This document shows positions 16,381 to 25,437 of a DNA stretch of 64,000 nucleotides, piece after piece. Each line of letters starts with the position of its first letter. The first letter of the stretch is position 1. The stretch lies in contig NZ_JBHEQA010000006.1 of the NCBI RefSeq assembly GCF_043678055.1, positions 166,555 to 230,554 of the forward strand, written 5' to 3'. Origin of the DNA: Spongiimicrobium salis. Lineage in GTDB: Bacteria; Bacteroidota; Bacteroidia; Flavobacteriales; Flavobacteriaceae. The notes beneath the pieces were generated by a model. It was not told the DNA's origin. It made no database searches and saw only the letters and a program-made list of their open reading frames with translations. The translations under genes and the position numbers were made by a program.

Positions 16381-17025
16381 TTATTCATCCAAAAGCCCAA
16401 TTTTAATAGCGTGTTTGGTGAGTCCTGCCAGGTTTTTTACCTGTAATTTGGAGATGAGGTTTTTTCGGTAACTTTCTATAGTGTGCTTGCTCAAAAACAA
16501 CCTTTCTGCGATTTCTTGGGTCGTAAATTCTTCAGCGATTAATTTTAGGACTTCTTTTTCTCGTTTGGTCAAGGCAATTTCATTACTTTTTTTATTGGAG
16601 AACATGGCATCTGTATAAGCTTTTTTTATTTCCGTGGAAAAGTATTTCTCGCCTTTAATAATGGTGCGTATCGCCTCTAATAGTTCCTCTTTTTCGGCAT
16701 TTTTTGGAACATAGCCATCCACATTGTTTCGGATAAGCTTATCGATCATACCACCATCAATATGCATGCTTACTACTAGCGTTTTTAGGCTAGGATACTG
16801 CTCTTTTACAATTTTGTTCAAGGCAATACCATCCATTTCCGGCATTGTAAGATCTGTAATTAAAAGGTCGATTCCTGAAGCTCCATTGATGTCTAGATAT
16901 TTGGCCACCTGCGCTCCGTTTTTTGCCGTAAGGGTAACGGAAAACTCCGGAGCATCTTTTAGGATACTCAATAATCCATCAATGAACATTTTATGGTCGT
17001 CGGCAATGATGAGGTGATATTTCAT
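16381..17025 (-). CDS. NarL/LuxR-type response regulator
   Basis: A 214-residue response regulator. The receiver domain has the acidic pair at D9-D10 and the phospho-acceptor D58 in LLITDLTMPEMDG. The C-terminal LuxR-type HTH is LTKREKEVLKLIAEEFTTQE followed by IAERLFLSKHTIESYRKNL. It overlaps the histidine kinase stop by 4 bp. Palindromes in front of both the kinase gene and the next lipoprotein gene are its probable binding sites. Confidence 0.93.
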   Translation of the reverse strand: MKYHLIIADDHKMFIDGLLSILKDAPEFSVTLTAKNGAQVAKYLDINGASGIDLLITDLTMPEMDGIALNKIVKEQYPSLKTLVVSMHIDGGMIDKLIRNNVDGYVPKNAEKEELLEAIRTIIKGEKYFSTEIKKAYTDAMFSNKKSNEIALTKREKEVLKLIAEEFTTQEIAERLFLSKHTIESYRKNLISKLQVKNLAGLTKHAIKIGLLDE

Positions 17026-18995
17026 GTGTTTTCTTTTTTTATAGGGATTTCTATAGAGACCACAGTGCCTCTATTTAGGGCGGTATCAATATGAACGGTG
17101 CCTAACAGTATGGCCACTCTGTTCCGAATATTGTCCAAACCGATGCCTTCGGATGTGGTTTTCGGATCAAATCCCCTTCCATCATCTTCAAATAATAAAG
17201 TGATGCTATCGCCCAAATGATTGAGATGTATATCTACTTTCTGGGCTTCGGCATGCTTCATGGTATTGGTAATCAGTTCTTGAATAATTTTAAACAATTC
17301 CATTTGAATCTTTTCAGAAAGGCTATTGATCTCCGAGATAGGGTGGGGGTGAAAACTAATATCCAATGTTCCGGAATTGTCTATAGCGTTACTATATTCC
17401 GCGATCAATTGTGTTAGCTCATTTTGACGAAATTTCTTCGGGATTAGGGTATGGGAAATATCCCGAACCAATTGATAGGTATCATCCAATTGTTTGCCAA
17501 TTGCGGTCATTTTTTCAGGAACTTCCGAAATGCTGGACAACTGCAATTTAATTCCGGCCAAATTGCCTCCAATACTGTCATGGAGTTCTTGAGCAATACG
17601 TTTTCGTTCCTCATCCTGCCCTTCAATAGAGGCTTTGATCAGATTCAACTCTTGTTCCCGTTCTAAGGAAGCTACCTTTTGAAGATTGATTTCCTCCTGC
17701 TTCTTGGCAAGTTGACTTTGTGCCTGTAATTTCTGATAATACACATAAAGCAATGCGATAATAGGAATTAAAATCACTAAAAAACCTATTAAAAATGCGG
17801 TTTTTATCGTTTTTTGCCGATTGAGATCGGCTTCCTGGGCAATTTGTTCTTCCTGTAAACTAAGGATTTCTTTTTCCTTTTTTAAGGTTTCGTATTGCAC
17901 TTCCAGTTCCTTGGTTATTTTTCGTTGCTGTTGGCTATTTATCTGATGGTTAATATAGGCCAATTGCGTCATAATGGCGTAGGCGTTTTCATAATCTCCC
18001 CTAGCAGAGAAGACTTTACGCTGAATGTTTAGATTCTGTGCCTGATATTGTAGATTTCCTCGTTCTACGGTATTGATGTAGGCTGTAGATAAGGCAATAG
18101 TTGCAGCATCATAATTCCCTTCTTTATAAAATAAGTTACCGATCCTTATGGTTCCTTCAAAGTAAATGATATTGAACCCATTGCGTAGACCTTCCTCTTT
18201 GACCGTATTGTATAGGGAAAGGGCCTCCTCAAAACGACCTTCTTCTTCAGCGAGAGTCCCCAACTTAAGTTTGGCTCGTAATTCCTCTTCCAATTGCCCA
18301 TGTTCCTTGCTTTCTTGCATGGCCTGAACATAATATGTCTTGGCCTGGCCATAATCCTTTAGATCGTAATAGGCGTCTCCCAATACCCTTTTTGCTTTCC
18401 CATTATAGGTGGAAATTTCCTTCTGAAAGGAAGACAGGGCCGCTTGCACCGTGGCAATGGCTTTTTGGGGGCTGTTCTTTTCTTTGTAAACCAATGCCAA
18501 TTCAATGGCATGCCGGTATTGATAGGCCTTGTTATTGGCATTTTCGGCAGTCGTGATTCCATTGATATGCCATTTGACCGCATTGTCTAGAAGGCCATTG
18601 AGTCTGCTGCCAACACCGAGAATATAATAAGCTTGGGTATAATAATTGAATTTTTCCTTTTCTTCGCGATCCCAATTCTTAATTTCTTGCAGGTACAGAT
18701 TCCCGTAAAAAACAATAGAGTCGGAGGTGCCTTTTTTAATATGATGATCCGCCAATTGCTCAATGACTGAAAAGCGTTGCGTACCGTACTCCGCAGCTTT
18801 CAATGCTTTATAGTAGGGTTCCATGGATTTTTTGGAAGTATTGGGAAGGAAGGAGAAATTAAAGCGTTGGGTGTTTTGTGGAATGCTGTCCTGAGCCTGT
18901 AGGGGGTTCAGAACCCCTATAAAATAGAAACACCACAAAATGAGTGTCCCATATATTTTTCGGGAACTGATATTTTCATAAAAACACACCTGCAT
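17022..18995 (-). CDS. TPR-containing sensor histidine kinase (HisKA_3 type)
   Basis: A 657-residue kinase. A signal peptide (ending near LNPLQAQ) leads to a periplasmic array of tetratricopeptide repeats (about residues 60-350), a coiled coil, one membrane helix (TAFLIGFLVILIPIIALLYV), a second coiled coil, the HisKA_3 dimer/phosphoacceptor box DEERKRIAQELHDSIGGNLA and a HATPase domain (IIQELITNTMKHAEA, DDGRGFDP, GIGLDNIRNRV). It is the typical partner of NarL-type regulators. It starts about 86 bp downstream of a palindrome that probably mediates autoregulation. The signal is unknown. Confidence 0.92.
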   Translation of the reverse strand: MQVCFYENISSRKIYGTLILWCFYFIGVLNPLQAQDSIPQNTQRFNFSFLPNTSKKSMEPYYKALKAAEYGTQRFSVIEQLADHHIKKGTSDSIVFYGNLYLQEIKNWDREEKEKFNYYTQAYYILGVGSRLNGLLDNAVKWHINGITTAENANNKAYQYRHAIELALVYKEKNSPQKAIATVQAALSSFQKEISTYNGKAKRVLGDAYYDLKDYGQAKTYYVQAMQESKEHGQLEEELRAKLKLGTLAEEEGRFEEALSLYNTVKEEGLRNGFNIIYFEGTIRIGNLFYKEGNYDAATIALSTAYINTVERGNLQYQAQNLNIQRKVFSARGDYENAYAIMTQLAYINHQINSQQQRKITKELEVQYETLKKEKEILSLQEEQIAQEADLNRQKTIKTAFLIGFLVILIPIIALLYVYYQKLQAQSQLAKKQEEINLQKVASLEREQELNLIKASIEGQDEERKRIAQELHDSIGGNLAGIKLQLSSISEVPEKMTAIGKQLDDTYQLVRDISHTLIPKKFRQNELTQLIAEYSNAIDNSGTLDISFHPHPISEINSLSEKIQMELFKIIQELITNTMKHAEAQKVDIHLNHLGDSITLLFEDDGRGFDPKTTSEGIGLDNIRNRVAILLGTVHIDTALNRGTVVSIEIPIKKENT

Positions 18996-19028
18996 AGGGT
19001 ATAAAGTTTAGTAATGCGATTCCATCTT

Positions 19029-19104
19029 ACAAAGATGCCATGGAATGTCTAGATGTACTAGAAGGAATTCGGCCAAATGCATACCCCTGAAAACAGGGAG
19101 CTAT
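19029..19104 (-). promoter_or_regulatory. Promoter and palindromic activator site of the two-component operon
   Basis: CCCCTGAAAACAGGG (inside 19081-19104), preceded by CGGCCAAA and followed 52 bp downstream by ACAAAGATGC at 19029-19038. Order, spacing and sequence match the site before the lipoprotein gene, so both are probably bound by the NarL-type regulator. Confidence 0.65.
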
Positions 19105-19112
19105 CTTTACTT

Positions 19113-20096
19113 TTATTCGGCTATATTACCCATTTTTTCCAAAATGGAGGCAATAATCCGCTTGGCATGTATCCTAGAGTTTTCTATAAACCATTTGTGC
19201 GTCTCGGTCCCGCCGCAAATAACCCCCGCCAAATAAAGACCTTCTAAATTGGTTTCCATGGTTTCTTCATGGTACTGCGGCATTTTTTTTCCATCCTTTG
19301 AAAGTGCAATGCCCATTTTTTCTAAAAAGGCAAAATTGGGACGGTATCCAGTTAATGCCAATACAAAATCGTTTTCCAAAGAAACTTCACCATCAGGAGT
19401 ATTCAAAATAATTTCGGTGGCCTTAATTTCTTTTACTGTGGTATTGTAATACGCTTTGACCGTGCCTTCTTCAATTCTATTGATAATGTCGGGGCGTACC
19501 CAGTATTTTACCCGTTTTCCTACTTCAGGACCTCGAATGATAAGACTTACATCGGCTCCCTTTCTATAGCACTCCAAAGCAGCATCGATTGCAGAATTAC
19601 TGGCGCCAATGACCGCTAATTTCTGACTTGCATAAAAGTGTGGGTCTTTGTAATAATGAGATACTTTTTCCAAATGCTCCCCAGGAACATCAATGGTATT
19701 GGGCAAATCATAAAAACCGGTGGCAATAATGACGTTAGATGCCGTATAGGTATTTTTATCGGATATCACGGTATAACCTCCATTGGAGGGTTTGATTTCC
19801 TCTACGCGCTCAAAAAGTTTAATATGTAACTGATTGGAAGTCACAATACGCCGGTAGTATTCCAGGGCTTCATTTCGCTTTGGTTTCGCTTCCTTGCTGA
19901 TGAATGGAATATCATCGATTTCCAATTTTTCGGAAGAGGAGAAAAACTGCATGTTAATAGGGTAATTGAACAAGGAATTCACAATGGCTCCCTTTTCAAT
20001 GATGACGTAGGTCAATCCTTTTTTCTTGGCTTCCAGGGCACAAGCAATGCCAATGGGGCCTCCTCCAACAATGAGGACATGTATAGGTGTTGTCAT
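19113..20096 (-). CDS. ypdA: YpdA-type FAD disulfide reductase (putative bacillithiol disulfide reductase)
   Basis: A 327-residue flavoprotein. An N-terminal FAD motif (VLIVGGGPIGIACALEAKKK), a second dinucleotide motif (LAVIGASNSAIDAALECYRK) and the C-terminal TNLEGLYLAGVICGGTETHK are all typical of YpdA, including the conserved NYPINMQFFSSSEKLEI segment. Unlike thioredoxin reductase there is no CxxC active site; family members use one cysteine and NADPH to reduce bacillithiol disulfide. It overlaps the rpe gene by 4 bp. Confidence 0.85.
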   Translation of the reverse strand: MTTPIHVLIVGGGPIGIACALEAKKKGLTYVIIEKGAIVNSLFNYPINMQFFSSSEKLEIDDIPFISKEAKPKRNEALEYYRRIVTSNQLHIKLFERVEEIKPSNGGYTVISDKNTYTASNVIIATGFYDLPNTIDVPGEHLEKVSHYYKDPHFYASQKLAVIGASNSAIDAALECYRKGADVSLIIRGPEVGKRVKYWVRPDIINRIEEGTVKAYYNTTVKEIKATEIILNTPDGEVSLENDFVLALTGYRPNFAFLEKMGIALSKDGKKMPQYHEETMETNLEGLYLAGVICGGTETHKWFIENSRIHAKRIIASILEKMGNIAE

Positions 20097-20752
20097 AAAA
20101 TTTGTTCCTTTAGGGCACTAATGGTAGCTGTGGGGTCGTCACTCTTAAAAACAAAGCTACCTGCAACCAAAACATCGGCTCCCGCATCGACCAAGGCCTT
20201 TGCATTTTTCGAAGTTACCCCACCGTCAATTTCAATTAAGGTACTTGCATTTTTTCTATTGATCAATGCCTTTAACGCCCGTACTTTTTCATAGGTATTT
20301 TCGATAAAGGATTGTCCGCCAAAACCAGGATTGACACTCATGATACAGACAAGGTCGATATCGTTGATGCTATCTTCCAATAATGAGATATTGGTATGTG
20401 GATTCAAAGCAACCCCGCCTTGCATCCCTGCTGCCTTAATGGCCTGTAGTGTACGGTGCAAATGCGTGCAAGCTTCATAGTGTACCGTTAAAATATCAGC
20501 GCCAAGATCCGCAAATGTGGTAATATAACGATCGGGATCTACAATCATTAAATGCACGTCCAAGGTTTTAGTTGCATGTTTGGCGATGGCCTTTAATACA
20601 GGCATACCAAAGGAAATATTGGGTACAAAAACACCATCCATAATATCAATATGGTGCCAATCGGCTGCGCTATTGTTTACTAACTCAACATCGCGTTGAA
20701 GATTGGCAAAATCGGCTGCCAAAAGTGAAGGTGCAATACGTTTTATGCTCAT
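20093..20752 (-). CDS. rpe: Ribulose-phosphate 3-epimerase
   Basis: A 219-residue TIM-barrel enzyme interconverting ribulose 5-phosphate and xylulose 5-phosphate in the pentose phosphate pathway. Conserved parts are IAPSLLAADFANL, the metal-binding DWHHIDIMDGVFVPN, VHLMIVDPDRYI, VCIMSVNPGFGGQSFI, and the phosphate loop LIEIDGGVTSKNA. The start MSIKRIAPS was chosen; the longer frame (26 extra codons) covers the promoter. Confidence 0.96.
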   Translation of the reverse strand: MSIKRIAPSLLAADFANLQRDVELVNNSAADWHHIDIMDGVFVPNISFGMPVLKAIAKHATKTLDVHLMIVDPDRYITTFADLGADILTVHYEACTHLHRTLQAIKAAGMQGGVALNPHTNISLLEDSINDIDLVCIMSVNPGFGGQSFIENTYEKVRALKALINRKNASTLIEIDGGVTSKNAKALVDAGADVLVAGSFVFKSDDPTATISALKEQIL

Positions 20753-20777
20753 TTTGAAGAAATCAATAGATTCTCTA

Positions 20778-20806
20778 CAAAAGTAATGAAATAGACGAGT
20801 TCTGAA
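20778..20806 (-). promoter_or_regulatory. Promoter of rpe-ypdA
   Basis: Minus-strand -7 element TACTTTTG (20778-20785) with TTC in place of TTG 18 bp upstream. The expected start of transcription gives a short leader before the rpe ATG. Confidence 0.5.
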
Positions 20807-20865
20807 GACATAACTTAAATTGGAATACAAACAAAGGGGGTATGTCCTTAGGATTGAACGAAAAT

Positions 20866-20895
20866 TGGCAGTTCAAAAAAGTAATTGAACTGCCA
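20866..20895 (-). terminator. Terminator of the cysteine hydrolase gene
   Basis: Perfect 11-bp stem TGGCAGTTCAA / TTGAACTGCCA with an 8-nt loop, followed on the minus strand by ATTTTCG. It lies about 55 bp after the stop codon of the gene at 20949. Confidence 0.65.
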
Positions 20896-20948
20896 TTCCC
20901 ATAAAGTTAAAATAAAAAACAAGAAAGCTTTTGTTATTTCCTTAGGCC

Positions 20949-21575
20949 TTAAGAAGATGCAGTTTCCAAATTAAACATAGTGGATAAGGAACTTACTTCA
21001 ACTGGCGTTGAAAACATAGGATAGACCTGGGCAATGACATTTTGCTGTGCTTCCATACCGGCTGTAGCTACAGCATCTACAAGGGTGATTACGTCAAAAC
21101 CGGTATCATAAGCAGAAGTCATTGTAGCGGTCACGCAAACATGGGATAAAAATCCGCCCAATAGGATGGTGTCTATTCCCTTTTCTTTCAACACTTCTTC
21201 CAAATTGGTCCCGGCAAAGGCACTGATGTTATGCTTCCCTTCTATAACAATATCATTGGAGCTAACGTCTAGTTGATCATAGAGTGCAGCACCCCAGCTT
21301 CCTTTGATAAAGGCTTGATGATCTTTTACTACTTTTAGAATTCCGTAAGGGTTTTGACCCATTTCCCGGTAATCTTCGGAAAATTCTATAGGCACCCATA
21401 TAACCGGAATATCGGCTTTTCGGGCTGCGTCTACCGAGATATTAACGTGATTTATAATATCCGTTGCCTGAACCACGTCGGATACTAGGCCATTCAATTT
21501 TCCTTCCGGAGAAAGAAAATCATTTTGCATTTCAATTAAAATCAATGCTGTTGTTTTTGGGTTTATCTTTTTCAT
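20949..21575 (-). CDS. Isochorismatase-family cysteine hydrolase
   Basis: A 208-residue cytoplasmic hydrolase. The Asp of the triad lies in ALILIEMQNDFLSPEGKL (the usual D is replaced by E at the first position of the motif, with the second acidic residue D retained) and the nucleophile in ILLGGFLSHVCVTATMTSAY. Family members act on small amides such as nicotinamide or on isochorismate. A TetR regulator gene is immediately upstream, with a perfect operator palindrome in the 47-bp gap, so the gene is induced by an unknown compound. Confidence 0.85.
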   Translation of the reverse strand: MKKINPKTTALILIEMQNDFLSPEGKLNGLVSDVVQATDIINHVNISVDAARKADIPVIWVPIEFSEDYREMGQNPYGILKVVKDHQAFIKGSWGAALYDQLDVSSNDIVIEGKHNISAFAGTNLEEVLKEKGIDTILLGGFLSHVCVTATMTSAYDTGFDVITLVDAVATAGMEAQQNVIAQVYPMFSTPVEVSSLSTMFNLETASS

Positions 21576-21590
21576 AAATACAGTATATAA

Positions 21591-21606
21591 GTAAGCAACT
21601 GCTTAC
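21591..21606 (-). promoter_or_regulatory. TetR operator before the cysteine hydrolase
   Basis: Perfect inverted repeat GTAAGCAACTGCTTAC (6-bp arms, 4-bp spacer) 16 bp upstream of the start codon. A close relative precedes the TetR gene itself. Confidence 0.7.
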
Positions 21607-21622
21607 ATTTTGATTAAAAAAA

Positions 21623-22201
21623 TTAAATTATGCTTTTCATGATTACTTCAATATATGCGGATAGGGCCTTATTGTCCAATACTTTTACAATGACCATAAG
21701 GCCTTCGGTACAACCAAATAAGTAATTTGCCAATTTGCTGACATCTGCTTCAATACCCAGGTTTCCCTTCTCCTTTGCTTTGGTCAACATTTTGAAAAAG
21801 GCACCATAGATAAGCTGGTAATACCCTTCTAACTCGGTCTTGACATTGGTATTGGATGATCCAAATTCCATCATGGTATTGGCCAATAAACAGCCGTTGG
21901 GCAGGGTGCCCGACTTTGCATTTTTTACAAAATCATTGAAAAATGTCCTAATATCTTCTAGATTGCCTTCTGATTGAAGTAAAGGTGCCAGAATATTTTT
22001 TCCGTGAAACAATTGATAGTGTTTCAGTACTTCCAGAAATAGACGCTCTTTATTGCTAAATTCGGCATACAAGGACTTTTGATTGATTCCCAAGCGCTCC
22101 TCCAACATACGTACGGAAGTATTTTCATAACCGTGTTCCCAAAAAACATGCACTGCTTTTTGGAGTACCTCTTCACGATTGTATTTCTTTGGTCTTCCCA
22201 T
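21623..22201 (-). CDS. TetR/AcrR-family repressor
   Basis: A 192-residue repressor. The N-terminal HTH reads NREEVLQKAVHVFWEHGYEN followed by TSVRMLEERLGINQKSLYAEF; the rest is the helical ligand domain of the TetR_C type found with short-chain compound sensors. It lies directly upstream of a cysteine hydrolase, with operator-like palindromes in front of both genes, indicating autoregulation and control of the hydrolase. Confidence 0.92.
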   Translation of the reverse strand: MGRPKKYNREEVLQKAVHVFWEHGYENTSVRMLEERLGINQKSLYAEFSNKERLFLEVLKHYQLFHGKNILAPLLQSEGNLEDIRTFFNDFVKNAKSGTLPNGCLLANTMMEFGSSNTNVKTELEGYYQLIYGAFFKMLTKAKEKGNLGIEADVSKLANYLFGCTEGLMVIVKVLDNKALSAYIEVIMKSII

Positions 22202-22208
22202 ATAGAAA

Positions 22209-22229
22209 CAAAAGTAAGCGAATGCTTTT
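22209..22229 (-). promoter_or_regulatory. tetR promoter -7 element overlapping an operator
   Basis: Minus-strand TACTTTTG (22209-22216) matches the -7 consensus and overlaps GTAAGCGAATGCTTTT (22214-22229), an imperfect copy of the palindrome at 21591-21606. This fits simple autorepression. The -7 element stands very close to the annotated ATG, so the leader would be nearly absent. Confidence 0.55.
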
Positions 22230-22304
22230 TTATAATAAAAAGATTGGCTGTTTTTTAACGCTAAAGATTGGGAGTAGGGGTGTTAGCACCTTTTTGGAAT
22301 GGAT

Positions 22305-23120
22305 TTAATCCTCACTGCGCTGTGCCCATTCCGTCCAAGACCCGTCATAAACCGCCTTGGTGTCTGCATTGATCAATTCAAAGGCAAGTAAGATAATACA
22401 GGCCGTAATTCCAGAGCCACAGCTAAAAATGAGTTTTTTTCCAGCAGTTATCATAGGGTTTAGGAGCGATTTCAATTCCGGTTTACTTTTATACTTTCCA
22501 TTTTCCAGTACTGTAGTGTAGGGTAGGTTCAGGGAGTGGGGAATATGTCCACTTCGAAGTCCTTTTCTTGGTTCGCTGGCAATACCTTGAAATCTATCCG
22601 CAGAACGGGCATCGATGACCAAGTTATCCTGTGTTTGGGTATTGGTTTTTACAAAATCAAAGTCCACCCAATTATCGGGTTGAAAACTAGATTTAAAGTC
22701 CCCAAGGGGATATGTGCGGTCTGTTCTGTTTTCGGTGGTAAAACCCTGCTGTTCCCAGTCAGGGAAGCCTCCATTGAGGACATAAACAGCCGAATGCCCC
22801 ATTGTCCGAAACAACCACCATACTCTAGGACTGATGTAAATACCTTTCCGATCATAAACGACAATGATACTGGATTTGTTAATCCCCAATGCCCGACAAT
22901 TTGCTTCAAATTGGGCTGCGCTGGGAAGGGTATTGGGAAAAGAAGATGTCGTATCACAGAAATCATTTTTTAAATCGAATACCCTAGTGTTTTTTATTTC
23001 TTGAATGCCGCTTGTCGCTAAGCTAGCAGCAGGATTGGCATTTAATTGGGCTTCCAACAGAATAAGGTTGGGATTGTCTATATTGGCTTTGAGCCATTCC
23101 GAGGATACAATGGGGTCCAT
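22305..23120 (-). CDS. Sulfurtransferase with two rhodanese domains (3-mercaptopyruvate type)
   Basis: A 271-residue protein made of two rhodanese domains. The first (residues 1-120) lacks a catalytic cysteine; the second ends with the active loop IFSCGSGITACII, where CGSGIT is the 3-mercaptopyruvate sulfurtransferase type rather than the CRKGVT of thiosulfate rhodaneses. It transfers sulfur from 3-mercaptopyruvate to thiols or cyanide. Monocistronic, located after the rpoD terminator. Confidence 0.88.
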   Translation of the reverse strand: MDPIVSSEWLKANIDNPNLILLEAQLNANPAASLATSGIQEIKNTRVFDLKNDFCDTTSSFPNTLPSAAQFEANCRALGINKSSIIVVYDRKGIYISPRVWWLFRTMGHSAVYVLNGGFPDWEQQGFTTENRTDRTYPLGDFKSSFQPDNWVDFDFVKTNTQTQDNLVIDARSADRFQGIASEPRKGLRSGHIPHSLNLPYTTVLENGKYKSKPELKSLLNPMITAGKKLIFSCGSGITACIILLAFELINADTKAVYDGSWTEWAQRSED

Positions 23121-23221
23121 AGCGTGTGGTATAAATAAGGATTACACGAAGATACTAAATTGTGGGCTATGGCATTAAAGCGAATACGGCATTCCCTGTA
23201 AGGAAATGATACTATAATAAA

Positions 23222-23250
23222 TGAAAAAACTCCGGTAATCAGCCGGAGTT
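23222..23250 (-). terminator. Terminator downstream of rpoD
   Basis: Stem AACTCCGG / CCGGAGTT with a 7-nt loop; on the minus strand it is followed by a run of six T. It lies about 140 bp after the rpoD stop. Confidence 0.75.
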
Positions 23251-23387
23251 TATTCATCAATCAAAAAACGAACAGTCATGATAAACTGTTGTTAAGATTC
23301 GCAAAATACAATTTTTAAATTGGAATTCCAATATCTGGAATTTCTATGCTGTATTTAATTTGCGCCTTATTTGCTAATTCACTGGAA

Positions 23388-24251
23388 TTAACCAAGGTAA
23401 GTCTTCAATATTTTACTTCTAGATGTATGTTTTAATCTTCGAATTGCTTTTTCTTTGATCTGACGCACTCTTTCACGGGTTAAATCAAAAGTTTCACCAA
23501 TCTCTTCCAAAGTCATAGAATGCTGTCCGGCCAGTCCGAAGTACAAGCGAATAACATCTGCTTCTCTAGGAGTCAAGGTTTCTAAAGCTCTTTCGATTTC
23601 CGTTCTAAGCGACTCATGCAATAAATCACGATCAGGATTTGGCGATTCCCCACTACGCAGTACGTCGTAAAGGTTGGAATCCTCTCCATCGATTAATGGG
23701 GCATCCATAGATACATGACGTCCTGAGTTCTTTAAGGACTGCTTTACATCCTCCACGGTCATATCCAATTCCTTGGCAATTTCTTCTGCAGAAGGAATAC
23801 GTTCATGGGCTTGCTCTAAAAAGGCAAAAGTCTTATTAATCTTATTGATGGAACCAATTTTGTTCAATGGCAAACGAACAATACGGGATTGTTCTGCCAA
23901 AGCCTGTAAAATAGATTGGCGAATCCACCAAACCGCATAAGAAATAAATTTAAAACCTCTAGTTTCATCAAATCTTTGTGCAGCTTTAATTAAACCAAGA
24001 TTTCCTTCATTGATCAAATCAGGAAGTGTCAATCCTTGGTTTTGATATTGTTTTGCTACAGATACCACAAACCTTAAATTGGCTTTTGTCAATTTTTCAA
24101 GGGCGATTTGATCACCGGCCTTGATACGTTGTGCCAACTCTACCTCTTCATCCGCAGTAATAAGATCTACTTTTCCTATTTCCTGTAAATATTTGTCTAA
24201 AGAAGCGGTTTCCCTATTGGTAACCTGTTTTGTAATTTTAAGCTGTCTCAT
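23388..24251 (-). CDS. rpoD: Housekeeping sigma factor RpoD/SigA (Bacteroidota type)
   Basis: A 287-residue primary sigma factor. It starts with region 1.2 (TASLDKYLQEIGKVDLITAD) and has no region 1.1, as usual in Bacteroidota. Region 2 contains NLRFVVSVAKQYQNQGLTLP, DLINEGNLGLIKAAQRFDET and YAVWWIRQSILQALAEQSR; region 4 contains TLEEIGETFDLTRERVRQIK. It recognises the TTG / TAnnTTTG promoters seen in this window. Confidence 0.97.
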   Translation of the reverse strand: MRQLKITKQVTNRETASLDKYLQEIGKVDLITADEEVELAQRIKAGDQIALEKLTKANLRFVVSVAKQYQNQGLTLPDLINEGNLGLIKAAQRFDETRGFKFISYAVWWIRQSILQALAEQSRIVRLPLNKIGSINKINKTFAFLEQAHERIPSAEEIAKELDMTVEDVKQSLKNSGRHVSMDAPLIDGEDSNLYDVLRSGESPNPDRDLLHESLRTEIERALETLTPREADVIRLYFGLAGQHSMTLEEIGETFDLTRERVRQIKEKAIRRLKHTSRSKILKTYLG

Positions 24252-24446
24252 TTAAATTTCCTTTCTAAAAATTAAGTTCATTGTGCATGGGCTGCAAATA
24301 GTTATACGTAAGAATCACTAGAAAGTTACAAAACCGTGATGTTTTTTTAATATTTCGGTTAAAATGCATAAAAAATCGATGAACGACACAATTTAAAATT
24401 GATTTTTACATTTTTATGTGCAGCGTTTACCAATACGATACTTTAA

Positions 24447-25415
24447 TTATTGAAAATCCAGTATTTGTGTGGCTTGGATTAATTCATGAAGTGCATCCAC
24501 TTTTTTATGGATTTTGCTAAAAAAGGAATTCCGTTCTTTTTCACCGGCGGTATTCAATAACTTGGAACTCTGTAATTGTTTGTCCAAGAATGCTGCGGCC
24601 TGTTTGCAGGTGGTTGGGTCATTCGTTTTATAATAGGATAGGATGGTGAAGGGAACATAAAGGGATTGTTGCTGTGGGGTGCTGACCAAAACATTATTGT
24701 TCATCAAGAGAAGTTCGTTATAGTAAAGAAGGTAGGCTGTTTTGTTCGATTGTAGTTTAACCATAATATGATCAATTAATTTTTTCAAGGCTACACAGAG
24801 CGCCAGGGCCGTTGTGGTGGTTATGAGTCCCGCTTGATGGTAAAAATGAATTTGCTTTAAGGTACTGTTGATCGTCGTAATATCCCAAATCTCTGTGGTA
24901 GTTAGGTCATGATATAAACTGCCCAATTGCTTCCCCGCTTGAACCAAAGAAATACTGGGAACGAATGTTTCAAAACTTTTATATTCTAAATTGGTGTCCA
25001 ATAACTTTAACCATACATATATTTTGAAGTTGCTGAGCAAATCCCCCGAAAGTGTATAGAATATGGGAATGTCTTTGGCAGAATATATAATTCTACTTTC
25101 CTTTTGTCGCAATAATGGAGTAAGGGAATGATAGGAGTTTTCAAAATAAGCCTGCAGCTCCTTTTCACTATTAATATGCTTTGTTTTTTCTACTATGACA
25201 TATTGGTCTTGGGAATGACCCACTAGCCGATCTAGGGAAATATGATAGTATTTTGCCAATTGAATTCCTTCTGATAAGGATAATTTGCTTTTTTGGCTCA
25301 CCCTGCGGTGCGCAGCATCATAACTAATTTGTAATGCTGTGGCAACGGCATCAATGAGTGAGCTGTTCTCAGGAATCTCTTCTTGTAATTGTCGCAATAA
25401 TATATCTTGAAACAT
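24447..25415 (-). CDS. HTH regulator with large C-terminal sensor region
   Basis: A 322-residue protein. Residues 15-70 form a Cro/phage-repressor-like helix-turn-helix (IDAVATALQISYDAAHRRVS, LSLSEGIQLAKYYHISLDRL). The remaining 250 residues are helical and not recognised. It faces the barrel gene at 25532 across a 116-bp region with three direct repeats GATTATNGCAA, which are its likely binding sites. Similar BetR-like regulators are frequent in Flavobacteria; the ligand is unknown. Confidence 0.7.
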   Translation of the reverse strand: MFQDILLRQLQEEIPENSSLIDAVATALQISYDAAHRRVSQKSKLSLSEGIQLAKYYHISLDRLVGHSQDQYVIVEKTKHINSEKELQAYFENSYHSLTPLLRQKESRIIYSAKDIPIFYTLSGDLLSNFKIYVWLKLLDTNLEYKSFETFVPSISLVQAGKQLGSLYHDLTTTEIWDITTINSTLKQIHFYHQAGLITTTTALALCVALKKLIDHIMVKLQSNKTAYLLYYNELLLMNNNVLVSTPQQQSLYVPFTILSYYKTNDPTTCKQAAAFLDKQLQSSKLLNTAGEKERNSFFSKIHKKVDALHELIQATQILDFQ

Positions 25416-25437
25416 GCTGTAAAATATAAATTTTTGT

